Origin: UPXZ01 sp018055865
GTDB taxonomy: Bacteria; Bacteroidota; Bacteroidia; Bacteroidales; Paludibacteraceae
Assembly (NCBI GenBank): GCA_964292695.1
Contig: CAXYWB010000003.1
Coordinates: forward strand, 1 to 64,000
DNA: 64,000 nucleotides
Direction of reading: 5' to 3'
Made by a program: the position numbers and the translations under genes. The notes under the pieces are model-generated. The model was not told the DNA's origin. It worked only from the letters and a program-made list of their open reading frames with translations, and did not search any database. Positions 1 through 9,148 of the stretch are shown here, piece by piece; position 1 is the stretch's first letter; each line of letters begins with the position of its first letter.

Positions 1-2
1 AT

Positions 3-527
3 CGCTCTGCCGGCAATAAGTTTTTGCGAGGCACGGGGTATTCATTTCTCTACAGTTTGTCTATCGGGCTTTATCTGGTTGTAGCTCCTCCTGAAATTAC
101 GCAATGGTATGCGGAGAATAAATTCCAATTACCGGTCATGCAGAAACAGTATAAAAAAACGTTTACCTCGCCACCGGTAATCGATCATGATTTATGGGTG
201 GTCAATTACATCGGACATCCGTATCAAGGTTCATATTATTACAATGCCATCCGGTCGCAAGGCGGCACATTGCTGCAGTCGTCATTGCATAACTTATTTC
301 AGTCGCTGTTTTGGGAGTATGTCTGGGAAGGCGGGGTAGAACAGCCGAGCATACAGGATTTGATAGTGACGCCGGTTGCGGGCTCATTGCTGGGTGAATT
401 CACCCACAAAGCCACGTTATCCATGCGTAAAAACGGATTCAGGTGGTATGAAAAAGTGGCCGTGTGCCTTATCAATCCGGCTTATGCTATCAATAACGGA
501 TTCAGCCTTACCAAAAGAAGAAAATAG
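3..527 (+). CDS. DUF3943 domain protein, 5' end outside window
   Basis: The frame is open from the first bases of the window, so this is the C-terminal part of a longer protein; the TTG at 24 is not a convincing start. The visible ~174 residues carry the DUF3943 signature as I know it: DHDLWVVNYIGHPYQGSYYY, then a hydrophobic stretch with FQSLFWEYVWEGGVEQPS and DLIVTPVAGSLLGE. The family is common in Bacteroidota and is predicted to be exported or outer-membrane associated, but no function is established. It ends in a basic TKRRK tail 378 nt before ruvA. Family assignment is by motif recognition; I infer no role. Confidence 0.75.
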   Translation, partial: RSAGNKFLRGTGYSFLYSLSIGLYLVVAPPEITQWYAENKFQLPVMQKQYKKTFTSPPVIDHDLWVVNYIGHPYQGSYYYNAIRSQGGTLLQSSLHNLFQSLFWEYVWEGGVEQPSIQDLIVTPVAGSLLGEFTHKATLSMRKNGFRWYEKVAVCLINPAYAINNGFSLTKRRK

Positions 528-905
528 AATTTTGAATGTCTGACCCTGACCGGTTTTACCCAATAATTATTAGTTCAGCTACCCGGGTAAAGTATCTCTG
601 TTTATGTATTATTCTACATATCAAAACTGCAGATTTACGCTGGAAGTGTTATCTGTATGGTGTACTATACTATCCACTGATTACTAAACTTTTTTTTTCA
701 GAAATCCTTCGCCGGCTGCACGGCACTAAGCCTTCAACGGATAATATTCCCGTAAACTACCCGCTGCCCGTGTATTTTTGTGCCGTCTTTTTAGATGTAA
801 ATTGTACTATTTCGCTGAAATAAACGTTATACTTTCCGAATACATTGAAATTCTAATCCTGTTTCAATGGCTGATATTCAAAAACTCATATTCAAAAAAA
901 CAGCA
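528..905. other. Intergenic stretch without a supported gene
   Basis: This AT-rich gap separates the DUF3943 gene from ruvA. A 95-codon frame (536-823) has no recognisable domain and cysteine- and tyrosine-rich composition unlike its neighbours, so I do not call it. I see no clear terminator hairpin and no two-box promoter. Confidence 0.5.
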
Positions 906-1505
906 ATGATAGACTACATAAAAGGAACGATAACAGAACTCACGCCTACAAGCGTAGTACTCGAAACCGGCGGAATAGGTTATTTTATCAACATTTCGCT
1001 CACAACCTACAGCTCACTCAACAAAAAAGAAGACGCGCATCTTTTTGTATATGAGGCCATTCGCGAAGATGCTCACTTGTTGTTCGGGTTTATGAACCGC
1101 AGTGAACGGCAGCTTTTTTTGCTTCTTATTTCGGTTCCCGGTATCGGTGCCAATACGGCCAGGGTGATAATGTCGTCGTACAGTGCATCGGAAATCCAGC
1201 AGATGATAGCCGGCGGAGACGTCGTTTCGCTCAATACCATCAAAGGCATCGGCACCAAAACTGCTCAGCGCATCATTGTGGATTTGAAGGATAAGATTCT
1301 GAAAATAAGCGATACGGATGGTTCACTGCCGAAAGGTTCGACGCTTGGTGCAGGTTCCAATACGCTGAGAGAAGAAACAGTGGCTGCGCTTACTATGCTG
1401 GGTTTTGCGGCTGTTGCATCGCAAAAAGTAGTGGAAAAAATAATACGCGAGAATGCTTCGCTCACGGTAGAACAAGTGATAAAACAGGCACTTAAGATGT
1501 TATAA
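906..1505 (+). CDS. ruvA: Holliday junction branch migration protein RuvA
   Basis: RuvA forms tetramers that bind four-way DNA junctions and load the RuvB motor for branch migration in recombination repair. The 199-residue product has the N-terminal OB-fold (about 1-62, starting MIDYIKG), two helix-hairpin-helix motifs (VPGIG near 78-81 and IKGIGTK near 112-118) and the C-terminal RuvB-contacting domain (about 150-199). The frame extends to an ATG at 867, but RuvA proteins start at MIDYIKG, so the ATG at 906 is chosen. sprA follows 62 nt later, a neighbour order known in Bacteroidota. ruvC lies about 19 kb away, so there is no ruvABC operon here. Confidence 0.96.
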   Translation: MIDYIKGTITELTPTSVVLETGGIGYFINISLTTYSSLNKKEDAHLFVYEAIREDAHLLFGFMNRSERQLFLLLISVPGIGANTARVIMSSYSASEIQQMIAGGDVVSLNTIKGIGTKTAQRIIVDLKDKILKISDTDGSLPKGSTLGAGSNTLREETVAALTMLGFAAVASQKVVEKIIRENASLTVEQVIKQALKML

Positions 1506-1567
1506 TTTAGTTGTAAAAAACGGATTGTAGAAACACAACTGATTTTTGTACAGTTGTAGGTAAAGAT

Positions 1568-4500
1568 ATGATTATCAGGAAAAAAATAATTCCTTTCATA
1601 ATTTTCTTTTCAATTCTGGTTGGTACTGCTTACGGCTTTGTAAGCTCTGCCCGCCACTCTACATCCCATTTCTCAGCAGAAATGCTATCTCAACAACCAC
1701 TCACAACCACTTCAACAGCTTCCAAAGACACTACCACCCGTTTCCCTGTAAACAATCAGGCTATCGAACCCTACGATGACCTCAACAAGGTCTATCCCAT
1801 GGATCTCCGGAATCCGGCCAATGTGCAGACGGTGATAGAATACGATGTAAATTCAGGAAATTATGTGATCCGAACCAAAGCAGGCGAACTGGAAATATCC
1901 ACTCCGCTGACTCTCACACCCGAAGAATACAACAAATATTCACTCCAAAAAAGCATGCTGGAGTACTGGAGAGACAGAAATGTGAAAGGAGTGGAAAGCA
2001 ACGAGGATAAATTTTCGGCTACGGATATGAAATTCAGCCTCGGACCTGCCGACAAAATTTTTGGTCCGGGTGGTGTGCAAATCAAGACTCAGGGTTCGGC
2101 AGAACTCATATTCGGTTTCAAAAGTAATTTTATCAACAATCCCGTACTTCCACAGCGTGCTCGGCGCTCCAACGTTCCGAATTTCGATCAGAAGATCCAG
2201 ATGAATGTAACCGGATCGGTAGGCGATAAAATCAATTTTGGATTGAACTACAACACAGAAGCATCGTTCGATTTTGATCAGAAGCTGGCTAAACTGGCAT
2301 TCAAAGGCAAGGAAGATGATATTATTCAAAACATAGAAGCCGGAAATGTGAGCATGCAACTGAACGGATCGCTCATTACCGGAAGCACAGCGCTTTTTGG
2401 TATAAAAACAGATTTGCAGTTCGGTAAGTTCCGCATTTCGGCCCTTGCATCGCAGCAGGAGTCGGAGTCGCAGACTGTCAGTTCCAAAGGAGGCGCTCAG
2501 ACTATCCCTTTCGAAGTCAAAATTGACCAGTACGACGATAACCGGCACTTTTTTCTCGGACATGTTTTTCGCGATAATTACGAGCAGTCCATGAGTAAAC
2601 TCCCGTTTATCTCATCGGGCATTACTCTGAACCGGGTAGAAGTGTGGATAACCAACAAGCGTGGCAATTTCAACGAAGCCCGAAACATCGTTGCTTTTAT
2701 GGATTTGGCTGAGCCTCAGGTTATTGACAATTCACACTGGACCCGAAATGGCGGAATTGCCGTGATGGCCAACAATTCAAATTCATTGTACAGTGAAATC
2801 AATTCGCTGGGCAATGTGCGCGATATTCAACAAACAAATGCTGTGTTGTCCGCCACTTATCCGCCGGCTGCAACAGGCATCAACGGAGGAGAAGATTATG
2901 AAAAAATAGAGAATGCGCGCCGGCTCGATCCATCAGAATATACAGTCAACAATGCCCTCGGTTTCATTTCGCTGCGCTCGGCACTCAATCTGGATGAAGT
3001 GCTGGCAGTGGCTTATGAATACACCTATCAGGGGCAAATTTATCAGGTAGGTGAATTCTCTACTGACAATATAAAAGCTCCAGAAGCATTGGTATTAAAG
3101 CTTTTGAAGAGTACCACACAATCTCCTCAGCTGGCTTCGTGGGATCTGATGATGAAGAATATCTACTCCATCGGAGCCATGCAGATGCAGCAGGAAGATT
3201 TCATCATGAATATCATGTACCGGAATGATTCTATCGGAACAGAATTGCAGTATTTTCCTGAAGGAAACATAGCCAATCAGCTGCTGCTTCGGGTGATGAA
3301 TCTGGACAGGCTGGATGTGAAAAATACCGTCAATCCGGATGGTCGTTTTGACTATGTGGAAGGTTATACGGCACTTTCTTCGTCGGGAAGAATTATTTTT
3401 CCGGTACTCGAACCATTTGGTACTCATCTGCGTACCAAAATAGCGAACGATGCCATTGCCGATAAATATGTGTATCAGGAACTATATGACTCCACGCTGG
3501 TAGTGGCTCAGGAATTTAGTGAAAAAAACAAATTCTCGCTTGTGGGAAGATACAAAGGCTCGGCTTCGGGTTCGGAAATCCGCCTGAACGCCATGAACGT
3601 ACCACGTGGATCAGTAGTGGTAACTGCCGGTGGAAAAACACTGATTGAAAATGTGGATTATTCGGTAGATTACACCATGGGAACCGTAACCATACTGAAT
3701 CAGTCCATCATCGAAAGCAACACGAATGTAAATGTTAAGCTGGAAAATCAGTCTATGTTCAGCATGCAACGGAAGTCGCTGGTAGGTACTCACCTGGAGT
3801 ATCAGTTCAGTAAGGATTTCAGTCTGGGCGGAACGTTGATGCACCTCTCCGAAATGCCACTGACCAAGAAAGTGAATACAGGCAGCGAACCTATCAAAAA
3901 CACGATATGGGGACTTAACACCTCGTGGAGACGTGAATCGCAGTGGATAACCAATGCACTCGATAAACTCCCTTTTGTAAATGTAACCCAACCTTCGTCC
4001 ATTGCTTTCAATGCTGAATATGCGCAGCTTATTCCGGGACACTCGAAAGTGATAAGCGATATGGGGCTGGCCTACCTGGACGATTTTGAATCAACAAAAA
4101 CGAACATAGATATTCATTATCCTTACAACTGGTATCTGGCCAGTACGCCGGGCATGTTCGAGGAATCGACCTTAAGCAACAATGTGGATAACGGAAAAAA
4201 CCGTGCTTTGATGGCCTGGTATGCCGTTGACCGGATTCTGAACAGCGAAGCCCGCACCACTCCTCCTAATTTGCGGGGTAATCTCGAGTCGCAATCCAAT
4301 CACTACACACGCCAGGTGCGTGAAACTGAACTCTTTCCGAATCGGGATATTGACCCTACGGGAACATCACTGATGACACTGCTCAATCTCTCATTTTACC
4401 CGGAAGAACGCGGTCCGTATAACCTGGATGTGACAGGGATAAATCCGGCTACCGGTAAACTGAAAAATCCGCAGGACCGGTGGGGAGGCATTATGCGCAA

Positions 4501-7500
4501 GATCGAAACTTCAGATTTCGAAACAGCCAACATCGAATACATCGAATTCTGGATGATGGATCCGTTTGTTTATGGAACTCAGAATAATTCGGGCGGTGAT
4601 CTTTATTTCAATCTGGGCGACATCAGCGAAGATATTCTGAAAGACGGAAAAAAATCATTCGAACATGGACTGCCCATTGACAATACGAATCAGAACTTCG
4701 AAACTACCGTATGGGGGCGTATTCCGCTCACCCAATCTACTGTCATTGCTTTTGATAATACTGCCGGTGCCCGCGAGAAACAGGACGTAGGATTAAACGG
4801 ACTTTCCACAGAGGATGAATTTACTTTTCCGACTTATAAAGCATACGTCGAAAATCTTACAACCCATCTGGATCCGGCCGTGGTCACTCAGATGCAGAGC
4901 GACCCGCATTCGCCGCTCAATGATCCCTCGGGCGACAACTATCATTTCTACCTGGGTCGGGATTATGATGACCGGAATTTGAGCATCCTCGAACGGTACA
5001 AGTATTACAACGGCACCGAAAGAAATTCGCCAGATGCTGCCGAAGCAGGAACAGAATACAGCACCTCGGCTACGCTGGCTCCTGATATTGAAGATATTAA
5101 CTCCGATAATACGCTGAATGAATACGAAAAATATTTTCAATACAAAGTGCAGCTTCGGCCTGAAAATATGCAGGTTGGAACAAATTTCATAACCGACCTG
5201 GTGGAGGCAAGCGTAACATTGAAAAACGGAAATACAGAAAAAGTAAAATGGTATCAGTTCAAAATCCCCATTCGCGAGTACACTGATAAAGTGGGCAGCA
5301 TCCGGAATTTCAAGTCTATCCGCTTTGTCAGGTTGTTTCTTACCGGATTTGAAAAAGAAACACACGTGCGGTTTGCCTCCCTCGATCTGGTACGCGGAGA
5401 ATGGAAAACCTATACAAAACCGCTCTCTACCACTGCTTCGGCATCCAATGCCCGAATGGATGTGTTGGCTGTTAATATTGAAGAAAACGGGCGTAAAACA
5501 CCTGTGAATTACATACTTCCTCCCGGAATAACCCGCGAGACAGACCCGAGCCAGCCGCAACTTCTGCAGCAAAATGAGCAGGCCATGGTGTTGCGGGTCA
5601 CCGAACTTGGACCCGAAGATGCACGTGCCGTTTACAAAAATACCAGCAACGACATGCGTCAGTACAAACGTTTTCAGATGTTTGTGCATGCTGAAGCCAT
5701 GAAAATGGCTCCCGATCTGAACGACGGCGAACTGGCCGTATTTGTAAGAATGGGCTCGGATATGGTCAATAATTATTATGAGTACGAAATACCGCTTCGA
5801 CTCACACCTGAGGGCACTTACACCAGCAACAAACTGGAAGACAGACTCACCGTGTGGTATCCTGAAAATATGTTTGATTTCCCTTTCACGGTGCTTACAG
5901 ATACTAAACTTCAGCGAAACCGCGAACGGGGCGGCCAGGTTTCCAATGCCATGCCTTTCAGTATTTTTGATGAATCAAATCCAAAAAACCGCATTACGGT
6001 GATGGGAAATCCATCCATTTCGGACGTGGAAAACATCATGATAGGTATTCGTAACAAAAGCGGCACTGTAAAATCGGGAGAAATTTGGGTAAACGAAATG
6101 AGAATGTCTGAATTCGAAGAAGATGGCGGCTGGGCGGCACTGGGAAATATGGCCGTTAATTTGTCGGACCTCGGCTCACTGAACGTGGCAGGCAGAATAG
6201 AAACAGCCGGTTTTGGAGGCATTGAAAGCAATGTGACAAATCGAAACATGCAAGATCATTATACGCTCAACCTTTCAGCAGCACTGGATTTGGGACGTTT
6301 TCTGCCTGAGCAGGCTAAACTCCAGATTCCGGCTTACTACACCTACACTACCGAAACCAATTCGCCCAAATACAATCCTTTGGATGAAGATATTCTGCTG
6401 AAAGATGCAATAAGCATTCTCGAAAAACAAAATGAAAAAGATTCGTTGAAAGCGGTTACTCAATCGGTAATTCAAACCAAGAGCTTCAATATTACCAATG
6501 CCAAGGTCAATATCAGGAGTAAAAAACCGATGTTTTACGATCCGGCAAACGTTACATTAAGCTATTCTACCAACGAAACGAATGAACATACACCCGAAAT
6601 AGAACAAAATCTGACGAAGCAACAACGGGCTGCCATTAATTATAGCTACAGTTTCAATATGCAGCCCTGGAAACCTTTCCAAAAGTCGAAAGCACTGAGC
6701 AATCCGGCTTTGAAACTGATAAAAGACTTCAACGTGTTCTATTTGCCGACATCGGTCAATTACAGCAGCAGTCTGAACAGAGCCTATTCGCAAATCAAAT
6801 TGCGCGATTTTACAGGATTTAACACGGGTTCGGCGCTGGATAATTTAAGTTTCAGCAAGGATTTCATGTGGAAGCGTCAGTTTGATTTCAAATATAAGTT
6901 AACCGAAGCACTGGATTTTGGTTTGCAAACATCCATGAATGCCAATATTGAAGAAAGTTACTTCACGCCCGAAATCGGGAAAGAGTACTACGAATCGTGG
7001 CGAGATACGGTTTGGAGCAACATCCGGAAAATGGGCACTCCTTATACTTATCAGCAGGTTTTCAATGTTTCGTGGAAAATTCCGATTGACAAACTTCCAT
7101 TCATGGATTGGGTCACTGCCAATGCGCAATATAACTCCACCTACAGTTGGAACCGCAGTGCAATCATGGAAGGAGGCACTGACATCGGCAATATGGCATC
7201 GTCCATGGGCAGGCTTACGGCCAATGCTGAAATGAATCTCGAAACCCTGTACAAGAAATCGAAATTTCTGAAGGGAGTGATTGACCGCGGGCAGCGAAAC
7301 GCCCGCCAGCAACCCTTTACACCCAGAACTTTCAACCAGAATGTGACACTGAAAAAAGGCGACACGCTGACAATCAATCATGCCCTGAACAGCGAAAAAC
7401 TGACTTTTACAGCCAAAGATTCCCTTGGAAGACCCATACGGGTGCCATTCAAGGTGAAAAATGGCTCGTCGGTGTTGCTCATACCGGTCATGAACGCCTC

Positions 7501-8992
7501 CAATGCAACAGTTACCATCATCAGCAAAGACCCAAACGCACGCTCAATAGCCGAAAAAATGGCTGACTTTACCATTCGGCTCCCGATGACTGTGCGCCGG
7601 TTTTCGGTCAATTACAATCAGTCAAGCAGTCTGACCATACCGGGCTTCCTGCCCGAACCTGGTTTTCTGGGTCAAAAAGATTATAATGGTTTGACTGCAC
7701 CCGGCTGGGCTTTCGTTTTTGGTTATCATGATGAAAATACACTTGCTGATGCTTCGCGGAAAGGATGGCTGTACATGGGCGAGGACATAATTAATCCAGC
7801 CAACGAAGCCGTGACTTCAGATCTTGATATTCGGGCAACGATGGAGCCCATTGCCGGATTAAAAATTGACCTGACCGGAAAGCGGCAAATGCAGTCCAAT
7901 ACGGTGATTCATTTCATGTATCCGGGCATGCCTTCCACTTTCAACGGTAACTTTAACATCACACAAATAGCCCTGAAAACGGCTTTTGATAAAATAGGCA
8001 ATGCTTCCGACAATTACCATTCAGCCACTTTCAGCCGTTTTCTGGATTATCGCAACGTGATAGCCCGAAAACTGGAAAGTAAATATACCGGCACCCGATA
8101 TCCTTCTACCGGATTTTTTGCCGATGATCCGGCTTACAGGGGGCAGCCTTTTAATCCTGAAAACGGGACATTTGATATCAATTCGCCGGATGTGCTGATT
8201 CCTGCATTTTTGGCGGCCTACACCGGCAGGGATGTGAACCGCGTGAAAACGAATCCTTTCCTGTCCATACTCGAAATTTTGCCAAACTGGAATGTCAATT
8301 TCAACGGACTTTCCAACATCGAGTGGGTGAAAGACAAATTCCGTTCGGTAAGCATCACTCACGGCTATTCCAACCGGTATACCATTGGCAATTACACATC
8401 ATTCTCCACCTGGGTGCCCCTGGACGACAACAACAGTGCTTTTGGTTATGTACGTGATGTTCAGCTTAATATGCCTATACCATCCATGGCTTATGATATT
8501 TCCACCGTTTCGCTCAACGAAAGTTTCAGCCCGCTTTTCGGATTGAATCTGGCCATGAAAAACAGCATGACTACCAAAGCTGAATACCGAAAACAGCGCA
8601 ATCTGGCGCTGAATCTGAACAGCACCCAGCTAATAGAGGCACTTTCGGATGAATTTGTGGTCGGAGTAGGTTATGTGGTCAATGATTTCGATGTGGTGCT
8701 GAAGCTCAAATCGAGTAAGCGTCAGACAGTGAAAAACGACTTAAAGATGAATCTGGATTTTTCTTACAAAGATATTAAAACACTGCTGCGAAAAGTAAAT
8801 GAAAACATCACACAGGCCTCGAGCGGCAATAAAGTGGTCTCGATCCGTTTCACGGCCGATTATGTGTTCAGTTCGAAAGTGAATCTGCAACTGTTCTTTG
8901 ACCGGCAAATGACCGCCCCGCTCGTATCATCGTCCTACCCGGTTTCTTCCACCAATTTCGGACTGAGTTTCAAGTTTATGCTCACGAGGTAG
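1568..8992 (+). CDS. sprA: Type IX secretion system outer membrane translocon SprA/Sov
   Basis: SprA (Sov in Porphyromonas) is the giant outer-membrane beta-barrel pore of the type IX secretion system, which exports folded proteins with a C-terminal signal. At 2474 residues the protein has the family's usual length of about 2400-2500. An N-terminal hydrophobic signal (about 1-23) precedes a mature protein rich in Asn, Ser, Thr and aromatic residues with alternating beta patterns, ending in an aromatic-rich strand (FGLSFKFML), as outer-membrane proteins do. Position behind ruvA supports the call. No other T9SS core genes (porK/L/M/N, porV) and no obvious substrate with a C-terminal sorting domain are seen here. 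The frame is intact throughout. Confidence 0.95.
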   Translation: MIIRKKIIPFIIFFSILVGTAYGFVSSARHSTSHFSAEMLSQQPLTTTSTASKDTTTRFPVNNQAIEPYDDLNKVYPMDLRNPANVQTVIEYDVNSGNYVIRTKAGELEISTPLTLTPEEYNKYSLQKSMLEYWRDRNVKGVESNEDKFSATDMKFSLGPADKIFGPGGVQIKTQGSAELIFGFKSNFINNPVLPQRARRSNVPNFDQKIQMNVTGSVGDKINFGLNYNTEASFDFDQKLAKLAFKGKEDDIIQNIEAGNVSMQLNGSLITGSTALFGIKTDLQFGKFRISALASQQESESQTVSSKGGAQTIPFEVKIDQYDDNRHFFLGHVFRDNYEQSMSKLPFISSGITLNRVEVWITNKRGNFNEARNIVAFMDLAEPQVIDNSHWTRNGGIAVMANNSNSLYSEINSLGNVRDIQQTNAVLSATYPPAATGINGGEDYEKIENARRLDPSEYTVNNALGFISLRSALNLDEVLAVAYEYTYQGQIYQVGEFSTDNIKAPEALVLKLLKSTTQSPQLASWDLMMKNIYSIGAMQMQQEDFIMNIMYRNDSIGTELQYFPEGNIANQLLLRVMNLDRLDVKNTVNPDGRFDYVEGYTALSSSGRIIFPVLEPFGTHLRTKIANDAIADKYVYQELYDSTLVVAQEFSEKNKFSLVGRYKGSASGSEIRLNAMNVPRGSVVVTAGGKTLIENVDYSVDYTMGTVTILNQSIIESNTNVNVKLENQSMFSMQRKSLVGTHLEYQFSKDFSLGGTLMHLSEMPLTKKVNTGSEPIKNTIWGLNTSWRRESQWITNALDKLPFVNVTQPSSIAFNAEYAQLIPGHSKVISDMGLAYLDDFESTKTNIDIHYPYNWYLASTPGMFEESTLSNNVDNGKNRALMAWYAVDRILNSEARTTPPNLRGNLESQSNHYTRQVRETELFPNRDIDPTGTSLMTLLNLSFYPEERGPYNLDVTGINPATGKLKNPQDRWGGIMRKIETSDFETANIEYIEFWMMDPFVYGTQNNSGGDLYFNLGDISEDILKDGKKSFEHGLPIDNTNQNFETTVWGRIPLTQSTVIAFDNTAGAREKQDVGLNGLSTEDEFTFPTYKAYVENLTTHLDPAVVTQMQSDPHSPLNDPSGDNYHFYLGRDYDDRNLSILERYKYYNGTERNSPDAAEAGTEYSTSATLAPDIEDINSDNTLNEYEKYFQYKVQLRPENMQVGTNFITDLVEASVTLKNGNTEKVKWYQFKIPIREYTDKVGSIRNFKSIRFVRLFLTGFEKETHVRFASLDLVRGEWKTYTKPLSTTASASNARMDVLAVNIEENGRKTPVNYILPPGITRETDPSQPQLLQQNEQAMVLRVTELGPEDARAVYKNTSNDMRQYKRFQMFVHAEAMKMAPDLNDGELAVFVRMGSDMVNNYYEYEIPLRLTPEGTYTSNKLEDRLTVWYPENMFDFPFTVLTDTKLQRNRERGGQVSNAMPFSIFDESNPKNRITVMGNPSISDVENIMIGIRNKSGTVKSGEIWVNEMRMSEFEEDGGWAALGNMAVNLSDLGSLNVAGRIETAGFGGIESNVTNRNMQDHYTLNLSAALDLGRFLPEQAKLQIPAYYTYTTETNSPKYNPLDEDILLKDAISILEKQNEKDSLKAVTQSVIQTKSFNITNAKVNIRSKKPMFYDPANVTLSYSTNETNEHTPEIEQNLTKQQRAAINYSYSFNMQPWKPFQKSKALSNPALKLIKDFNVFYLPTSVNYSSSLNRAYSQIKLRDFTGFNTGSALDNLSFSKDFMWKRQFDFKYKLTEALDFGLQTSMNANIEESYFTPEIGKEYYESWRDTVWSNIRKMGTPYTYQQVFNVSWKIPIDKLPFMDWVTANAQYNSTYSWNRSAIMEGGTDIGNMASSMGRLTANAEMNLETLYKKSKFLKGVIDRGQRNARQQPFTPRTFNQNVTLKKGDTLTINHALNSEKLTFTAKDSLGRPIRVPFKVKNGSSVLLIPVMNASNATVTIISKDPNARSIAEKMADFTIRLPMTVRRFSVNYNQSSSLTIPGFLPEPGFLGQKDYNGLTAPGWAFVFGYHDENTLADASRKGWLYMGEDIINPANEAVTSDLDIRATMEPIAGLKIDLTGKRQMQSNTVIHFMYPGMPSTFNGNFNITQIALKTAFDKIGNASDNYHSATFSRFLDYRNVIARKLESKYTGTRYPSTGFFADDPAYRGQPFNPENGTFDINSPDVLIPAFLAAYTGRDVNRVKTNPFLSILEILPNWNVNFNGLSNIEWVKDKFRSVSITHGYSNRYTIGNYTSFSTWVPLDDNNSAFGYVRDVQLNMPIPSMAYDISTVSLNESFSPLFGLNLAMKNSMTTKAEYRKQRNLALNLNSTQLIEALSDEFVVGVGYVVNDFDVVLKLKSSKRQTVKNDLKMNLDFSYKDIKTLLRKVNENITQASSGNKVVSIRFTADYVFSSKVNLQLFFDRQMTAPLVSSSYPVSSTNFGLSFKFMLTR

Positions 8993-9107
8993 GGTTTATC
9001 TGCCGGAAAAACTTTCGGGCATGAACCAAATGCATTATTACTTGTTATCTTTCTGAAAAATAACTGAAAATAGTGATACTTAGGTTATATTATTGTCGGA
9101 TTATTCC

Positions 9108-9115
9108 TAAATTTG
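9108..9115 (+). promoter_or_regulatory. -7 box (TAAATTTG) upstream of dsbD
   Basis: TAAATTTG matches the Bacteroidetes TAnnTTTG -7 element and lies about 33 nt before the dsbD start. No TTG is found at the usual spacing, so only the -7 box is supported. Confidence 0.4.
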
Positions 9116-9148
9116 CACCCAATTTTGTAAATATAAAAAAACGAAACG

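Noticed and set aside
536..823. 95-codon open frame upstream of ruvA
   Set aside because: No domain or usual codon pattern, Cys/Tyr-rich composition typical of noncoding AT-rich DNA, and no promoter or start context.
1568..8992. Very long gene as a fusion or assembly error
   Set aside because: About 2470 residues is the normal SprA/Sov length and the frame is continuous.
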